Assembly (NCBI GenBank): GCA_964606405.1
Contig: CAZSGH010000007.1
Span: forward strand, 1 to 64,000
From: GCA-002282575 sp964606405
GTDB lineage: Bacteria > Pseudomonadota > Gammaproteobacteria > Thiomicrospirales > Thiomicrospiraceae
Direction of reading: 5' to 3'
DNA: 64,000 nt
In this document: piece after piece, positions 51,090 to 60,183 of the stretch
Layout of the letters: each line of letters opens with the position of its first letter
Position numbering within the stretch: position 1 is the stretch's first letter
Translations under genes and position numbers: made by a program
Notes under the pieces: model-generated
What the model was told of the DNA's origin: nothing
Seen by the model: only the letters and a program-made list of their open reading frames with translations
Databases searched by the model: none

Positions 51090-51710
51090 CTATGATCCTG
51101 ACTCTTCGGTAGGGCTGCGCTGCATTTTTCGCCAGATAAATACGCCAATTAAGGTGATGATAATTGCACCGAGCGCTAACCAAGGACCATGTTCGCCTTG
51201 CTCGCTCAACCAGCCAAGAACAAAGCCAGGGGCAAGATAAGCAGGCGCCCAAATCATTGCAGAAAGTGCATTCCAAGCGGTAAATCGACCGCGATTCATG
51301 CCTAAAATGCCCGCCAAAACAGGAACTGTGGCACGGAGTGGACCAAAGAAACGTCCCATCAAAATAGAGACGCCACCCCATTTTTCAAAAAAGGTTTCGC
51401 CTTGGGTAATCCATTCAGGATGTTTGCTCAGCGGCCAAAGCTCGAGAACGTGGTATTTGTACCGCTGTCCAATCCAGAAGCTTAAGCCATCACCAACAAT
51501 GGCGCCGACAATGCACCAAAAAATGACGACAAAAGGACTCAAAACGCCAGTCGCAATCAAACTGCCGAGCATGAGCATAAAGGGCAGTCCAGGAATGATA
51601 ATGCCCAGAATTACCATTGACTCGACAAAGGCAATCAGGAAAATGACCCACCAAGCATGATGTTGGTTGGCAATTACCCACTGATTGATGAGGTCAACAT
51701 ATTCTGTCAT
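51090..51710 (-). CDS. DedA-family membrane protein
   Basis: 206 residues with about four to five membrane segments. Family signatures are ESMVILGIIIPGLPFMLMLG and RFFGPLRATVPVLAGILGM with the functional arginines and acidic residue. DedA proteins act in lipid carrier recycling and membrane homeostasis. It overlaps the preceding secreted-protein gene by four bases. Confidence 0.9.
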   Translation of the reverse strand: MTEYVDLINQWVIANQHHAWWVIFLIAFVESMVILGIIIPGLPFMLMLGSLIATGVLSPFVVIFWCIVGAIVGDGLSFWIGQRYKYHVLELWPLSKHPEWITQGETFFEKWGGVSILMGRFFGPLRATVPVLAGILGMNRGRFTAWNALSAMIWAPAYLAPGFVLGWLSEQGEHGPWLALGAIIITLIGVFIWRKMQRSPTEESGS

Positions 51711-52516
51711 GGTGTACGTTTAAGTGCGCTAAGTGCCGAATCAAAGGCTTTTAAGGTAATGGGGTCGATTTGTTTTTCGACAAGAAGGCGACGGCTTTTC
51801 TGAGCATCGCGTAAGATTTTATCAATCGCTTGGGTCATAAAAAAGGTATAGCTATTATGGTTCATGGCATCTAACGAACGATGTTCAGGTTGCCATGCTT
51901 GCTGTAAGGGTTTGCTGGCATCGAGCTGTTGACGAATACTGCGTAATACTGGTATTAAACGTGAAATGCGCTCTGGGATAGCATAAAATTGAAAATGCTC
52001 TGTTTGATGGGCATCGTAGCTGGCGACGACAAGCTCACTAATGGTTGCCAGGTCGGTTAGATTGCGCGATCTTGCTGTATTGCCGGCTTCCGCGAGTTGG
52101 CTTCGCTCAATAACAGGATGATCATCTTGCCACTTTAGAAAGGCATGTAACCAATTTTGGCGCTCAAAGTAACGATTATAACCTGTTGTCCATTCCATGA
52201 GCTGGCTGCGAGATAGGTTGCGCGTCTCGTTGATTGCTTTATTGCTTAACATTTCCCAGCTGGCATCTCTGTCGCTCGGTGCGCAAAAGACGCCCGATGA
52301 AAAAGCTTTGCTGGTGGTCATGGATTTGACCGTGACAACGACCTGTAACTCGCCTTTGTCTTCCACAACTTGTCCTTCGCCAAAAGAATCATCGTTGATA
52401 TTAACGGATGGCAAATCAATCCAAACGCGCTGTCCTTTGTCAAAGGCGACAACAGATTGGCTTAATAATGCCCCAAGTAGTAAGGCAGAAAGTTGTGCTA
52501 AGGGATAAAATCGCAT
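51707..52516 (-). CDS. secreted protein of unknown function
   Basis: 269 residues with a signal peptide (LAQLSALLLGALLSQSVVAFD). The rest is soluble and helix-rich, with one potential metal or acid cluster (INDDSFGEGQVVEDKGE). I do not recognise the family. It is the first gene of a two-gene unit with dedA and is divergent from rlmKL. Confidence 0.7.
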   Translation of the reverse strand: MRFYPLAQLSALLLGALLSQSVVAFDKGQRVWIDLPSVNINDDSFGEGQVVEDKGELQVVVTVKSMTTSKAFSSGVFCAPSDRDASWEMLSNKAINETRNLSRSQLMEWTTGYNRYFERQNWLHAFLKWQDDHPVIERSQLAEAGNTARSRNLTDLATISELVVASYDAHQTEHFQFYAIPERISRLIPVLRSIRQQLDASKPLQQAWQPEHRSLDAMNHNSYTFFMTQAIDKILRDAQKSRRLLVEKQIDPITLKAFDSALSALKRTP

Positions 52517-52621
52517 GATTTAGCAGCTCGTTTTTGTGTGTGTTAGTCGTATAAGTGGTTACAATAAGTGCAAATGCGTTATGGTGCAAGTCTTGCGCGA
52601 TCAAAATGATGAAGGATTGAT

Positions 52622-54841
52622 ATGGATAAGGGTTTAGCCAGTTGTAGTCGTGGTCTGGCACCACTGTTGGCAGATGAGTTGCGTTCGCTGGGTTTAGAGG
52701 TTAAAGAAGCGCCGCATGGTGTGTGGTTCTGGGGCGGTTTAGAGGCCGCTTATAAAGCTGTGCTTTGGTCTCGCTTGGCGAGTAGGGTGATGATGACACT
52801 ATGCGAAGGCGAAGTCGATAACGAAGCCGATATGATGGACTTGATTAAAGAAGTCAATTGGGCACAATGGCTAAAGCCTTATGGTCGATTAGAGATTGAA
52901 TTTCACGGTAAGTTGCCTTTTGTGCGCCATACAACCTTTGGTGCGCAAAAAGTAAAAGACGGCATTGCTGACTGGTTCCGTGAGCGTACAGGCGAGCGTC
53001 CATCGGTCGATACCGAAATGCCCGATGCGCGCTTACAGGCATGGGGCGATCATGGTCGCTTCTCGTTAGCGGTAGATATGTCTGGGCACGGTCTCCATGC
53101 GCGAGGTTATCGTTTAGAAGCGGGCGCTGCGCCGATGCGCGAAACCTTAGCAGCGGGTATCTTAATGAAGTCGGGTTGGGTAGAGATTGCCAAAGCGGGA
53201 GGAACGCTACTGGATCCCATGTGTGGTAGCGGTACGCTACTTATTGAAGGTGCTTGGATGGCGGCAGATATTGCTCCTGGTTTAATTAAAGCCGATAAAA
53301 TGGGCTTTAAGCGTCATGTGTGTTTCGACTCCGCATTATGGTCGGATATGGTGCTTGATGCTAAACGTCGTGGTGCTGTCGGCATCAAAAACTTGCCGCC
53401 GATGTTTGGTTTCGATCATAACGAATGGGTGTTGCAAAAAGCAGACGAAAACATTCGTCGTGCTGGCTTAAAAGACAAGATTCAACTTGATGCCAAAGGC
53501 TTGGGCAAATGGCATAACAATAGCTGGTCAAAAGGTCTCATTATTACTAATCCACCTTATGGCGAGCGTTTGGGTGATGAAGAATCCTTAAAACCGGTTT
53601 ATCAATTGTTAGGTCAAACCTTGTTAACCGAATGCAATGGCTGGCAAGCGGCAATTTACACCAGTAACGAAACGCTTGGGCATTGGTTGGGGCTGCGTGC
53701 TGATAAAATGCACGCTTTCTCTAACGGTCCGATTGAAGGCAAATTATTGCGCCTAACGGTAACGGAAGAAGCCGTTAAAGTTACACCAATTAATATTGGC
53801 TTAAATTTGGTTTCTGAAGTGATGCAAGGGCGGGCTAACCTTGCGCAAAGTGATGGCGCACAGATGTTTGCCAATCGCTTAAAGAAAAATATCAAAGCGC
53901 TGAGCAAGCAAGCGGCAAAAGAGGGGGTTTATGCCTATCGTGTTTACGATGCTGATATGCCTGAATATGCTTTCGCTATCGACTTATACCAAGGCGAAGA
54001 ATACGATTGGGTGCAAATCCAAGAATACGCACCACCGCGCAGTGTCGACGAAAAAGCCGCGCGTCGTCGTTTGTTCGAAGGTATGTCGGTGATTGCTGAA
54101 GCACTGAACATTCCGCCAGAACAGTGTCACTTTAAGCGCCGCATGGTGCAAAAAGGCGAAAGCCAGTACGAGGCGCAATCTGACAGCCATGTATTCGACT
54201 GGGTTCAAGAAGGCGATTGTCGCTTTTTAATCGACTTAACCGGTTACTTGGATACGGGTTTGTTCTTAGATCACCGTCCGATTCGTCAGTGGTTAGCCAG
54301 TCAAGCAAATGGTAAACATTGCCTCAATTTGTTTTGCTACACAGGCAGTGCCAGTGTGCATATGGCAAAAGCAGGGGCTGCAAGTGTCACCAGTATCGAC
54401 TTATCGAATACCTATTTAGGTTGGGCGCAAGAAAATGCGGCCGAAAATGGCTTGCCGCTGGCAGGCCAAAAGCTCTATTGGGAACGTGATGATGCGTTAG
54501 ATTGGTTGCAAGCGATGGCAGACTTGCCACCCCATGCGCGTCCGCAGTACGATCTGATCTTCTGTGATCCGCCCAGCTTCTCTAACTCGAAGCGTATGGA
54601 AGGCACACTTGATGTACAGCGCGACCATGTGCGCATGATTGCTGATATGGGTATGTTGTTAGCACCGCAAGGCAAACTTGTTTTCTCGACTAACTTGCGA
54701 GCATTTAAGTTAGACACAGAAGCAATGGCGGAGATGGGTTGGACGGTAACGGATATGAAAAAAGAGAGTATTGGGTTTGATTTTTCGCGCAATCCTAAAA
54801 TTCATCAGGTGTGGTGTTTGACCAATAATGACAGTATCTAA
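52622..54841 (+). CDS. rlmL: bifunctional 23S rRNA methyltransferase RlmK/RlmL
   Basis: 739 residues. An N-terminal THUMP domain precedes the RlmL methyltransferase (LLDPMCGSGTLLIEGAWMA, ITNPPYGERLGD) that makes m2G2445. The RlmK half (CLNLFCYTGSASVHMAKAGA, FCDPPSFSNSKRM) makes m7G2069. The fused form is characteristic of gammaproteobacteria. It is a monocistronic housekeeping gene. Confidence 0.96.
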   Translation: MDKGLASCSRGLAPLLADELRSLGLEVKEAPHGVWFWGGLEAAYKAVLWSRLASRVMMTLCEGEVDNEADMMDLIKEVNWAQWLKPYGRLEIEFHGKLPFVRHTTFGAQKVKDGIADWFRERTGERPSVDTEMPDARLQAWGDHGRFSLAVDMSGHGLHARGYRLEAGAAPMRETLAAGILMKSGWVEIAKAGGTLLDPMCGSGTLLIEGAWMAADIAPGLIKADKMGFKRHVCFDSALWSDMVLDAKRRGAVGIKNLPPMFGFDHNEWVLQKADENIRRAGLKDKIQLDAKGLGKWHNNSWSKGLIITNPPYGERLGDEESLKPVYQLLGQTLLTECNGWQAAIYTSNETLGHWLGLRADKMHAFSNGPIEGKLLRLTVTEEAVKVTPINIGLNLVSEVMQGRANLAQSDGAQMFANRLKKNIKALSKQAAKEGVYAYRVYDADMPEYAFAIDLYQGEEYDWVQIQEYAPPRSVDEKAARRRLFEGMSVIAEALNIPPEQCHFKRRMVQKGESQYEAQSDSHVFDWVQEGDCRFLIDLTGYLDTGLFLDHRPIRQWLASQANGKHCLNLFCYTGSASVHMAKAGAASVTSIDLSNTYLGWAQENAAENGLPLAGQKLYWERDDALDWLQAMADLPPHARPQYDLIFCDPPSFSNSKRMEGTLDVQRDHVRMIADMGMLLAPQGKLVFSTNLRAFKLDTEAMAEMGWTVTDMKKESIGFDFSRNPKIHQVWCLTNNDSI

Positions 54842-54942
54842 AATGCCTTGTTTAGAGAGGAATGCTAAAACTTAACAGATTGTAGGTTTGGAATAATTGG
54901 GTATGAAATTGTCTGTAATGCATTGGATTACTTGTTTGTTTT

Positions 54943-55000
54943 GGCTAAAAAAACAAGCTTGAAGAATCTGAAAACAAGTGGAACGAGGTTTTTAGAACTT
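54943..55000 (+). repeat. partial MITE-like repeat, family B
   Basis: Matches the right half of the family B elements (GGCTAAAAAAACAAGCTTG..., then GGAACGAGGTTTTTAGAA). The left half is absent. It lies between rlmKL and the tRNA promoter. Confidence 0.65.
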
Positions 55001-55030
55001 GGTCTTTTTAAAAATTATTGGTGATTGTGC

Positions 55031-55058
55031 TTGCAAACTGTAAAAAGTGCGCTATAAT
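55031..55058 (+). promoter_or_regulatory. sigma-70 promoter of tRNA-Gln
   Basis: TTGCAA at 55031-55036, a 16-base spacer, and a perfect TATAAT at 55053-55058. Transcription would begin just before the tRNA at 55076. Confidence 0.8.
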
Positions 55059-55075
55059 ACGCAGACACAAATTGT

Positions 55076-55118
55076 TGGGCCGTCGCCAAGCGGTAAGGCA
55101 GCGGGTTTTGATCCCGCC
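55076..55118 (+). tRNA. tRNA-Gln (TTG), truncated at the assembly gap
   Basis: The first 43 bases of a tRNA-Gln identical to the complete copy at 55231, up to just past the anticodon stem, then Ns. Either a tandem copy or the same gene duplicated by scaffolding. Confidence 0.7.
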
Positions 55119-55218
55119 NNNNNNNNNNNNNNNNNNNNNNNNNNNNNNNNNNNNNNNNNNNNNNNNNNNNNNNNNNNNNNNNNNNNNNNNNNNNNNNNNN
55201 NNNNNNNNNNNNNNNNNN
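55119..55218. other. assembly gap of 100 Ns
   Basis: Exactly 100 undetermined bases. The 55 bases on its left (55064-55118) are identical to the 55 bases on its right (55219-55273), which suggests contig ends sharing one k-mer rather than a measured gap. Confidence 0.98.
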
Positions 55219-55230
55219 GACACAAATTGT

Positions 55231-55305
55231 TGGGCCGTCGCCAAGCGGTAAGGCAGCGGGTTTTGATCCCGCCATGCGTTGGTTCGAATCCAGCCGGCCC
55301 AGCCA
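55231..55305 (+). tRNA. tRNA-Gln (anticodon TTG)
   Basis: 75 bases with encoded CCA. It begins TGGGCCG and pairs with CGGCCCA before GCCA. The D-loop has AGCGGTAAGGC, the anticodon loop TTTTGAT contains TTG, and the T-loop is GTTCGAATC. It lies 93 bases ahead of prs, the same order as in Pseudomonas-type genomes. Confidence 0.96.
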
Positions 55306-55398
55306 TCTAATTCCGAACTACTTTATGCAAATCGATAAAGTAACTCAAACTAAGCCTTCGGCAAATTTTTCTTAAAGTCCCACAAGGATCTTTTCAAA

Positions 55399-56373
55399 GT
55401 GGCCAAAAACGAATTTTTAGTCTTCTCTGGCAATGCTAACGTAGCACTTGCTGAACGTATCGCCCAATCACTTTCTATGCACTTAGGTCAATGTACTGTT
55501 GGTCGCTTTAGTGATGGTGAAATTCAAGTTGAAATCAAAGAATCGGTGCGAGGCATGGACATTTATGTTGTTCAGCCAACCTGTACGCCCGATCCTGCAG
55601 GCAATCTTATGGAAATGCTGGTGATGATTGATGCGCTTAAACGTGCATCGGCAAAGCGCATTACGGCAGTTGTGCCTTACTATGGTTTTGCGCGTCAAGA
55701 TCGTCGGGTTAACTCAGCGCGTGTGCCTATTACTGCAAAATTAACTGCCAATATGATTACGGCTGCTGGTGCGGATCGTGTATTAACGGTCGATTTGCAC
55801 TCGGATCAGATTCAAGGTTTCTTCGATATTCCTGTCGATAATATTTATGCATCGCCTTTGTTTGTACAAGATATTCGTGCGTCGGGTCGTCCTGTGCGCA
55901 TGGTGTCTCCAGATGTTGGCGGTGTGGTGCGTGCGCGTGCGGTTGCTAAGTTGCTCGATGCAGAATTGGCAATTGTCGATAAGCGCCGCCCACAGGCAAA
56001 CGTTGCCGAGGTGATGAATATTATTGGTGACGTTGCAGGTCAGCATTGTGTACTCATCGATGATATGGTCGACACAGCAGGTACGCTGTGTAAAGCGGCA
56101 GCAGCCCTGAAAGAAAAAGGTGCGCTAAGTGTTCGTGCATACTGTACGCATGCGGTATTGTCGGGTCCTGCACTTAAAAATATTAAAGAGTCGGCACTGG
56201 ACGAATTGGTTGTCAGTGACACTATTCCATTATCTATCGAAGCGCAGCAATGCGATAAGGTGCGTCAATTATCGATTGCGCCCTTATTAGGTGAAACCAT
56301 TCGTCGTGTACATGAAGAAGAGTCGGTCAGTTCTATGATGGCGACTTTTGTTCCCCCTAAAATTGCAGTATAA
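55399..56373 (+). CDS. prs: ribose-phosphate pyrophosphokinase
   Basis: Makes PRPP from ribose 5-phosphate and ATP for nucleotide, His and Trp synthesis. 324 residues, starting at GTG 55399 (VFSGNANVALAERIAQSL). Motifs are YGFARQDRR, VDLHSDQIQGFF and the PRPP loop LIDDMVDTAGT. Class I enzyme with phosphate activation. First protein gene of the prs-rplY-pth-ychF block. Confidence 0.96.
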   Translation: MAKNEFLVFSGNANVALAERIAQSLSMHLGQCTVGRFSDGEIQVEIKESVRGMDIYVVQPTCTPDPAGNLMEMLVMIDALKRASAKRITAVVPYYGFARQDRRVNSARVPITAKLTANMITAAGADRVLTVDLHSDQIQGFFDIPVDNIYASPLFVQDIRASGRPVRMVSPDVGGVVRARAVAKLLDAELAIVDKRRPQANVAEVMNIIGDVAGQHCVLIDDMVDTAGTLCKAAAALKEKGALSVRAYCTHAVLSGPALKNIKESALDELVVSDTIPLSIEAQQCDKVRQLSIAPLLGETIRRVHEEESVSSMMATFVPPKIAV

Positions 56374-56444
56374 TTCTGCACTTTCGTGCGTGGGCTAGGT
56401 CGCATAGCCTGCGCGTTATTAACTTGTAAATTTTGGAGTCTTTT

Positions 56445-57029
56445 ATGACAAATCGTATTTGGGAAGCTCAGTCTCGTACTGATGAAGGGAAAGGTGCGAG
56501 CCGCCGCCTTCGTCACGCGGGTTTGGTTCCTGCTATTATCTATGGTGCAGACAAGGCGCCATTAAGCGTTACTTTAAATCACAACTTCTTAATCCATGCG
56601 TTGGACGACGATGCGGTTTACAACAGCCCAATTACCATTAAGGGTTTGGCTGAAGATGAAGTGGTTGTCATCAAAGACTTACAACGTCACCCAGCAAAGC
56701 CACAGGTTATGCACGTTGACTTACAACGTTTAGACAATGCTCGTATGATCTACAAGCGTGTTCCGTTGAATTTCTCTGGTGCTGATATTGCGCCTGGCGT
56801 TAAGGCTGGTGGTGTGATGACATTCTTCCAAGTAGATGTAGAAGTTCGTTGCTTACCAGCAAGCTTACCTTCTGTGATCGAAGTTGATGTGTCTAATATG
56901 ACTGAAAATACACGTATTCGTTTGTCGGATTTAGTGTTGCCAGCTGGTGTTCAGGCAACTGCGCTATTGCATGGTAACTCAGATTATGACCAAGCGGTTG
57001 TTGGTCTAGGTAAGTCTAAGAAGCGCTAA
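56445..57029 (+). CDS. rplY: 50S ribosomal protein L25 (CTC/TL5 form)
   Basis: Binds 5S rRNA in the large subunit. 194 residues from ATG 56445 behind TTGGAG. The N-terminal L25 domain (EGKGASRRLRHAGLVPAIIYG) is followed by the TL5-type C-terminal beta domain, so this is the long form. It lies between prs and pth, the usual order. Confidence 0.95.
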   Translation: MTNRIWEAQSRTDEGKGASRRLRHAGLVPAIIYGADKAPLSVTLNHNFLIHALDDDAVYNSPITIKGLAEDEVVVIKDLQRHPAKPQVMHVDLQRLDNARMIYKRVPLNFSGADIAPGVKAGGVMTFFQVDVEVRCLPASLPSVIEVDVSNMTENTRIRLSDLVLPAGVQATALLHGNSDYDQAVVGLGKSKKR

Positions 57030-57040
57030 TAAAACCTACT

Positions 57041-57145
57041 GCGCAACGCAATAACTGCGTTAGTTCGGTGCTCGAATGAGTCACGTAGTCAACTACGCTT
57101 CCCATTCTGTGCTCCGAGCCGCCTTGTTCTTGCGCTGCTCGTGAC
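57041..57145. repeat. REP-like palindromic intergenic element
   Basis: About 105 bases between rplY and pth. The centre is CGTAGTCAACTACG, flanked by GGTGCTCGAATG and CATTCTGTGCTCCGAGCC, which pair imperfectly, and by outer TGCG-rich arms. It could fold into a long hairpin and modulate mRNA stability within the operon. No second copy is present in the window. Confidence 0.55.
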
Positions 57146-57203
57146 GGTTTTATACAAAGCTGTCATAAAGTAGATGGTTTTAGTTCAAAAAAGGAAAGCC
57201 AGT

Positions 57204-57779
57204 ATGGTGCCGCAACTCATTGTTGGCTTGGGAAATCCAGGCAAAGAATATGAGGCTACGCGGCACAATGCTGGCTTTTTCTTTGTCGACGAACTGGCTC
57301 GTGCATGGAATACGTCGTTTACTATGCAGGCTAAGTTTTTTGGTGAAGTGGCTCGTGCTAAAGTCAACGGTTCGGATGTGTGGTTGTTAAAGCCAACAAC
57401 CTTTATGAATCGAAGTGGCATGGCGGTAGCGGCAGTCGCCAATTTTTATAAAATCCCCCCCGAAGCGGTTTTAGCCGTACATGATGAGTTGGATTTACAA
57501 CCCAGTGAAGCGCGTTTAAAAATCGGTGGCGGTGCGGGTGGTCACAATGGCTTAAAAGATATGATTAAGGCATTGGGCACACAAGAATTTATGCGTCTGC
57601 GTTTGGGTATTGGGCATCCAGGGCATCGTAATCAGGTAGCTGATTATGTGTTACATGCTTGTGCTAAAGCAGAGCGCGAAGCGATAGATGATGCCATCTG
57701 TCGTAGTTTGCATATTATGGATTTGCTAATGAGCGATAAAATGCCATTGGCGATGAACAAGTTACATACTAAGGAATAG
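57204..57779 (+). CDS. pth: peptidyl-tRNA hydrolase
   Basis: Releases tRNA from prematurely dropped peptidyl-tRNA. 191 residues from ATG 57204, which has AAAGGA upstream; the in-frame ATG 57174 would add ten non-homologous residues. Signatures are VGLGNPGKEYEATRHNAGF (in part) with the catalytic H21, KPTTFMNRSG, and GGGAGGHNGLKDM. Confidence 0.96.
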   Translation: MVPQLIVGLGNPGKEYEATRHNAGFFFVDELARAWNTSFTMQAKFFGEVARAKVNGSDVWLLKPTTFMNRSGMAVAAVANFYKIPPEAVLAVHDELDLQPSEARLKIGGGAGGHNGLKDMIKALGTQEFMRLRLGIGHPGHRNQVADYVLHACAKAEREAIDDAICRSLHIMDLLMSDKMPLAMNKLHTKE

Positions 57780-57783
57780 TAAA

Positions 57784-58875
57784 ATGGGTTTTAAGTGCGG
57801 TATTGTTGGCTTGCCGAACGTGGGTAAGTCTACTTTGTTTAATGCGTTGACTAAGGCGGGTATCGCTGCCGAAAACTATCCTTTCTGTACCATTGAGCCT
57901 AATGTGGGTGTGGTTCCTGTTCCCGATCCTCGTATAGATGCCCTAGCCGTGATTGTTAAGCCTGAGCGTGTACTGCCGACAACAATGGAGTTTGTCGACA
58001 TTGCGGGTATTGTAGCGGGTGCTTCGAAAGGCGAAGGGTTAGGCAATAAGTTTTTAGCGCACATCCGTGAAGCCCATGCCATTGCGCAGGTGGTGCGTTG
58101 TTTTGAGTCGGATGACATTATCCACGTTGCGGGTAAAGTTGATCCTTTGTCGGACTTAGAAGTGATTAACACCGAATTGGTTTTGGCAGATATGGAAAGC
58201 TTAGAAAAAGCTTTGGTTCGTATCGAAAAGGCTGTTCGTGTCAATGATAAAGCGGCCATTGCTAAAAAGGCGATTATCGAAAAAGCCTTAGCTGGCACAC
58301 ACGAAGGCAAGCTCATTCGTGAGCTAAAATTAGATGAAGAAGAACTTGATGCCTTGTACGATTTGCATTTACTGACAGTGAAGCCCATGATGCTCATCGC
58401 TAACGTGGCAGAAGATGGTTTTGAAAATAATCCGTTGTTGGATGCGGTGCGTGCTAAAGCCGCTGAATTGGGTGCCGATGTCGTACCTGTTTGTGCAGCG
58501 ATTGAAGCTGAAATTTCTCAACTAGATGACGATGAAAAAGGGATGTTCTTAAGCGAGATGGGCTTGGACGAACCCGGATTGAATCGTATTATTCGCACGG
58601 GTTATGCCTTGCTTGGTTTCCAAACCTATTTTACTGCGGGTGTTAAAGAAGTTCGTGCTTGGACGATTCCTGCTGGTGCGACTGCCCCTAAGGCAGCAGG
58701 CGTGATTCATGGTGACTTCGAACGTGGCTTTATTCGTGCCGAGGTGATGGCTTATAACGATTTTATTACCTATAAGGGCGAAGCAGGCTGTAAAGAAGCG
58801 GGTAAATTGCGTTTAGAGGGTAAGGAGTATATTGTTAAAGATGGCGATGTGATGCATTTCCGTTTTAACGTTTAA
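57784..58875 (+). CDS. ychF: ribosome-binding ATPase YchF
   Basis: 363 residues of the Obg-related YchF/OLA1 family, which prefers ATP and binds ribosomes. The P-loop is GLPNVGKSTLFNAL, G3 is DIAGIVAGASKGEGLGN, and a C-terminal TGS domain ends in VKDGDVMHFRFNV. It starts four bases after pth, the conserved pair, and is followed by a bidirectional terminator. Confidence 0.97.
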   Translation: MGFKCGIVGLPNVGKSTLFNALTKAGIAAENYPFCTIEPNVGVVPVPDPRIDALAVIVKPERVLPTTMEFVDIAGIVAGASKGEGLGNKFLAHIREAHAIAQVVRCFESDDIIHVAGKVDPLSDLEVINTELVLADMESLEKALVRIEKAVRVNDKAAIAKKAIIEKALAGTHEGKLIRELKLDEEELDALYDLHLLTVKPMMLIANVAEDGFENNPLLDAVRAKAAELGADVVPVCAAIEAEISQLDDDEKGMFLSEMGLDEPGLNRIIRTGYALLGFQTYFTAGVKEVRAWTIPAGATAPKAAGVIHGDFERGFIRAEVMAYNDFITYKGEAGCKEAGKLRLEGKEYIVKDGDVMHFRFNV

Positions 58876-58893
58876 CCTTCCTTTCATGAGATA

Positions 58894-58923
58894 AAACAAA
58901 GCCGCGATTAAGCGGCTTTGTTT
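58894..58923. terminator. bidirectional rho-independent terminator
   Basis: A perfect 12-bp stem (AAACAAAGCCGC / GCGGCTTTGTTT) with a six-base loop between the convergent ychF and bd-like genes. A and T tracts are present on both sides, so it can stop transcripts from either direction. Confidence 0.88.
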
Positions 58924-58943
58924 GTTAGAACGATAGTATCCTA

Positions 58944-60170
58944 TTAAACGATATTTCCTAACCATGTCCAAATGCCCACAGCAAAGAACACAGCAATCCA
59001 CACGACGAGAATCGCGACTGCTCCCGTACCTAAGCGTGCTACAGTTTTGTCTGCTTGATATTCGCCTACCACACGACCTGCTTTGTACAGCATCGATAAG
59101 TAGAAACCACCGACCAAACCGCCTACGACAATAAAGGTAGAGAAGAATAAGCCTGTAGATGACCAGTCTTCTACGACTTTATAGGTCATAATGTCATAGC
59201 CTAAAGGGTTCAGATAGGCCATGCGAATGACTTCGCGCAATACCGCTACCGCAATGGCAAGTGCTCCGTACATGACCAAGGCACGATAGCCATGTTCAAA
59301 TCGGTTATGACGCTCAAACCAGAAGAATATCATTGCCATGATGCTAATCGCCACCACTGCCAAGAAAGCCAGTCCAGTATGGTCAGCAACATAAACCGGC
59401 AAGTCGATATACCATAAAGCTAATAGCGGTAGGCTAATAACCAAACCCGCAAATGCAATACGTGTGCCCATGCCTCTTGCCCATGCTAAATAATCACCAG
59501 ATTTGTCGCTACGAGGATTAAAATAATCTGCGTATGCCATCAGATAAGCGCCGAGCATCACCAGACTTAATACAATCACAAAGCCGAAACGTTGCCATTG
59601 ATAAGCATGAATGCCATTTCCTGAATTGTCAATTTGTCCTGAGCTAGGTGAGTACCAGCTCATCCATTGCTCTGGCAAAAGGGCTTGATAGGATAAAGCG
59701 TGCATGATAAAGCCATCAAATAGCATTAATCCTAAGCCGACAAGTCCAAATATCGCAATACTATTTGATGCACCTGCATGGTTTTTGAAGTAAAACACGA
59801 ACCACAAGGTGTAGCCAATGATGAGCGTTAAAATAAAACCAATCACCCATGTTGCCGAAATGACATTTGAAAAATACCATTGTGGATCATAAATGACTTG
59901 TGTGAACAGTAAGGGTGCAACCCCTAATACAACCGCCATCGAAACGCTGACTTTCGCGACTTTCGTCATGGCAATGGTGAGCTGCTCCCAATGATGGTTT
60001 TGATGACGTTTCCAAAAGGCATATAACGCCATAGCTGCAGAACCGAGAGTCAAATGCACGAAGGCAATATGAAATACCCACGTAACGACCATCAATAATT
60101 GAAATACCAGTGGGTGCGATGGAATTCCCGCAGGGTCTCGCATGGTATTCATGACTAATCCAATATCCAT
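58944..60170 (-). CDS. cytochrome bd-like oxidoreductase, second membrane subunit
   Basis: 408 residues with about nine or ten membrane helices. Two histidines in FHIAFVHLTLGSAAMALYAF and others further on could ligate heme. It lies 13 bases downstream of the cytochrome-c-bearing CydA-like gene and is clearly its partner. It does not look like canonical CydB and may itself descend from a CydA-type fold. Divergent bd families of this kind were first noted in Nitrospira. The electron donor is unknown. Confidence 0.7.
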   Translation of the reverse strand: MDIGLVMNTMRDPAGIPSHPLVFQLLMVVTWVFHIAFVHLTLGSAAMALYAFWKRHQNHHWEQLTIAMTKVAKVSVSMAVVLGVAPLLFTQVIYDPQWYFSNVISATWVIGFILTLIIGYTLWFVFYFKNHAGASNSIAIFGLVGLGLMLFDGFIMHALSYQALLPEQWMSWYSPSSGQIDNSGNGIHAYQWQRFGFVIVLSLVMLGAYLMAYADYFNPRSDKSGDYLAWARGMGTRIAFAGLVISLPLLALWYIDLPVYVADHTGLAFLAVVAISIMAMIFFWFERHNRFEHGYRALVMYGALAIAVAVLREVIRMAYLNPLGYDIMTYKVVEDWSSTGLFFSTFIVVGGLVGGFYLSMLYKAGRVVGEYQADKTVARLGTGAVAILVVWIAVFFAVGIWTWLGNIV

Positions 60171-60183
60171 TTTTTAACCTCCT

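Noticed and set aside
55008..55310. Frames crossing the run of Ns
   Set aside because: They consist of tRNA sequence and undetermined bases; not genes.
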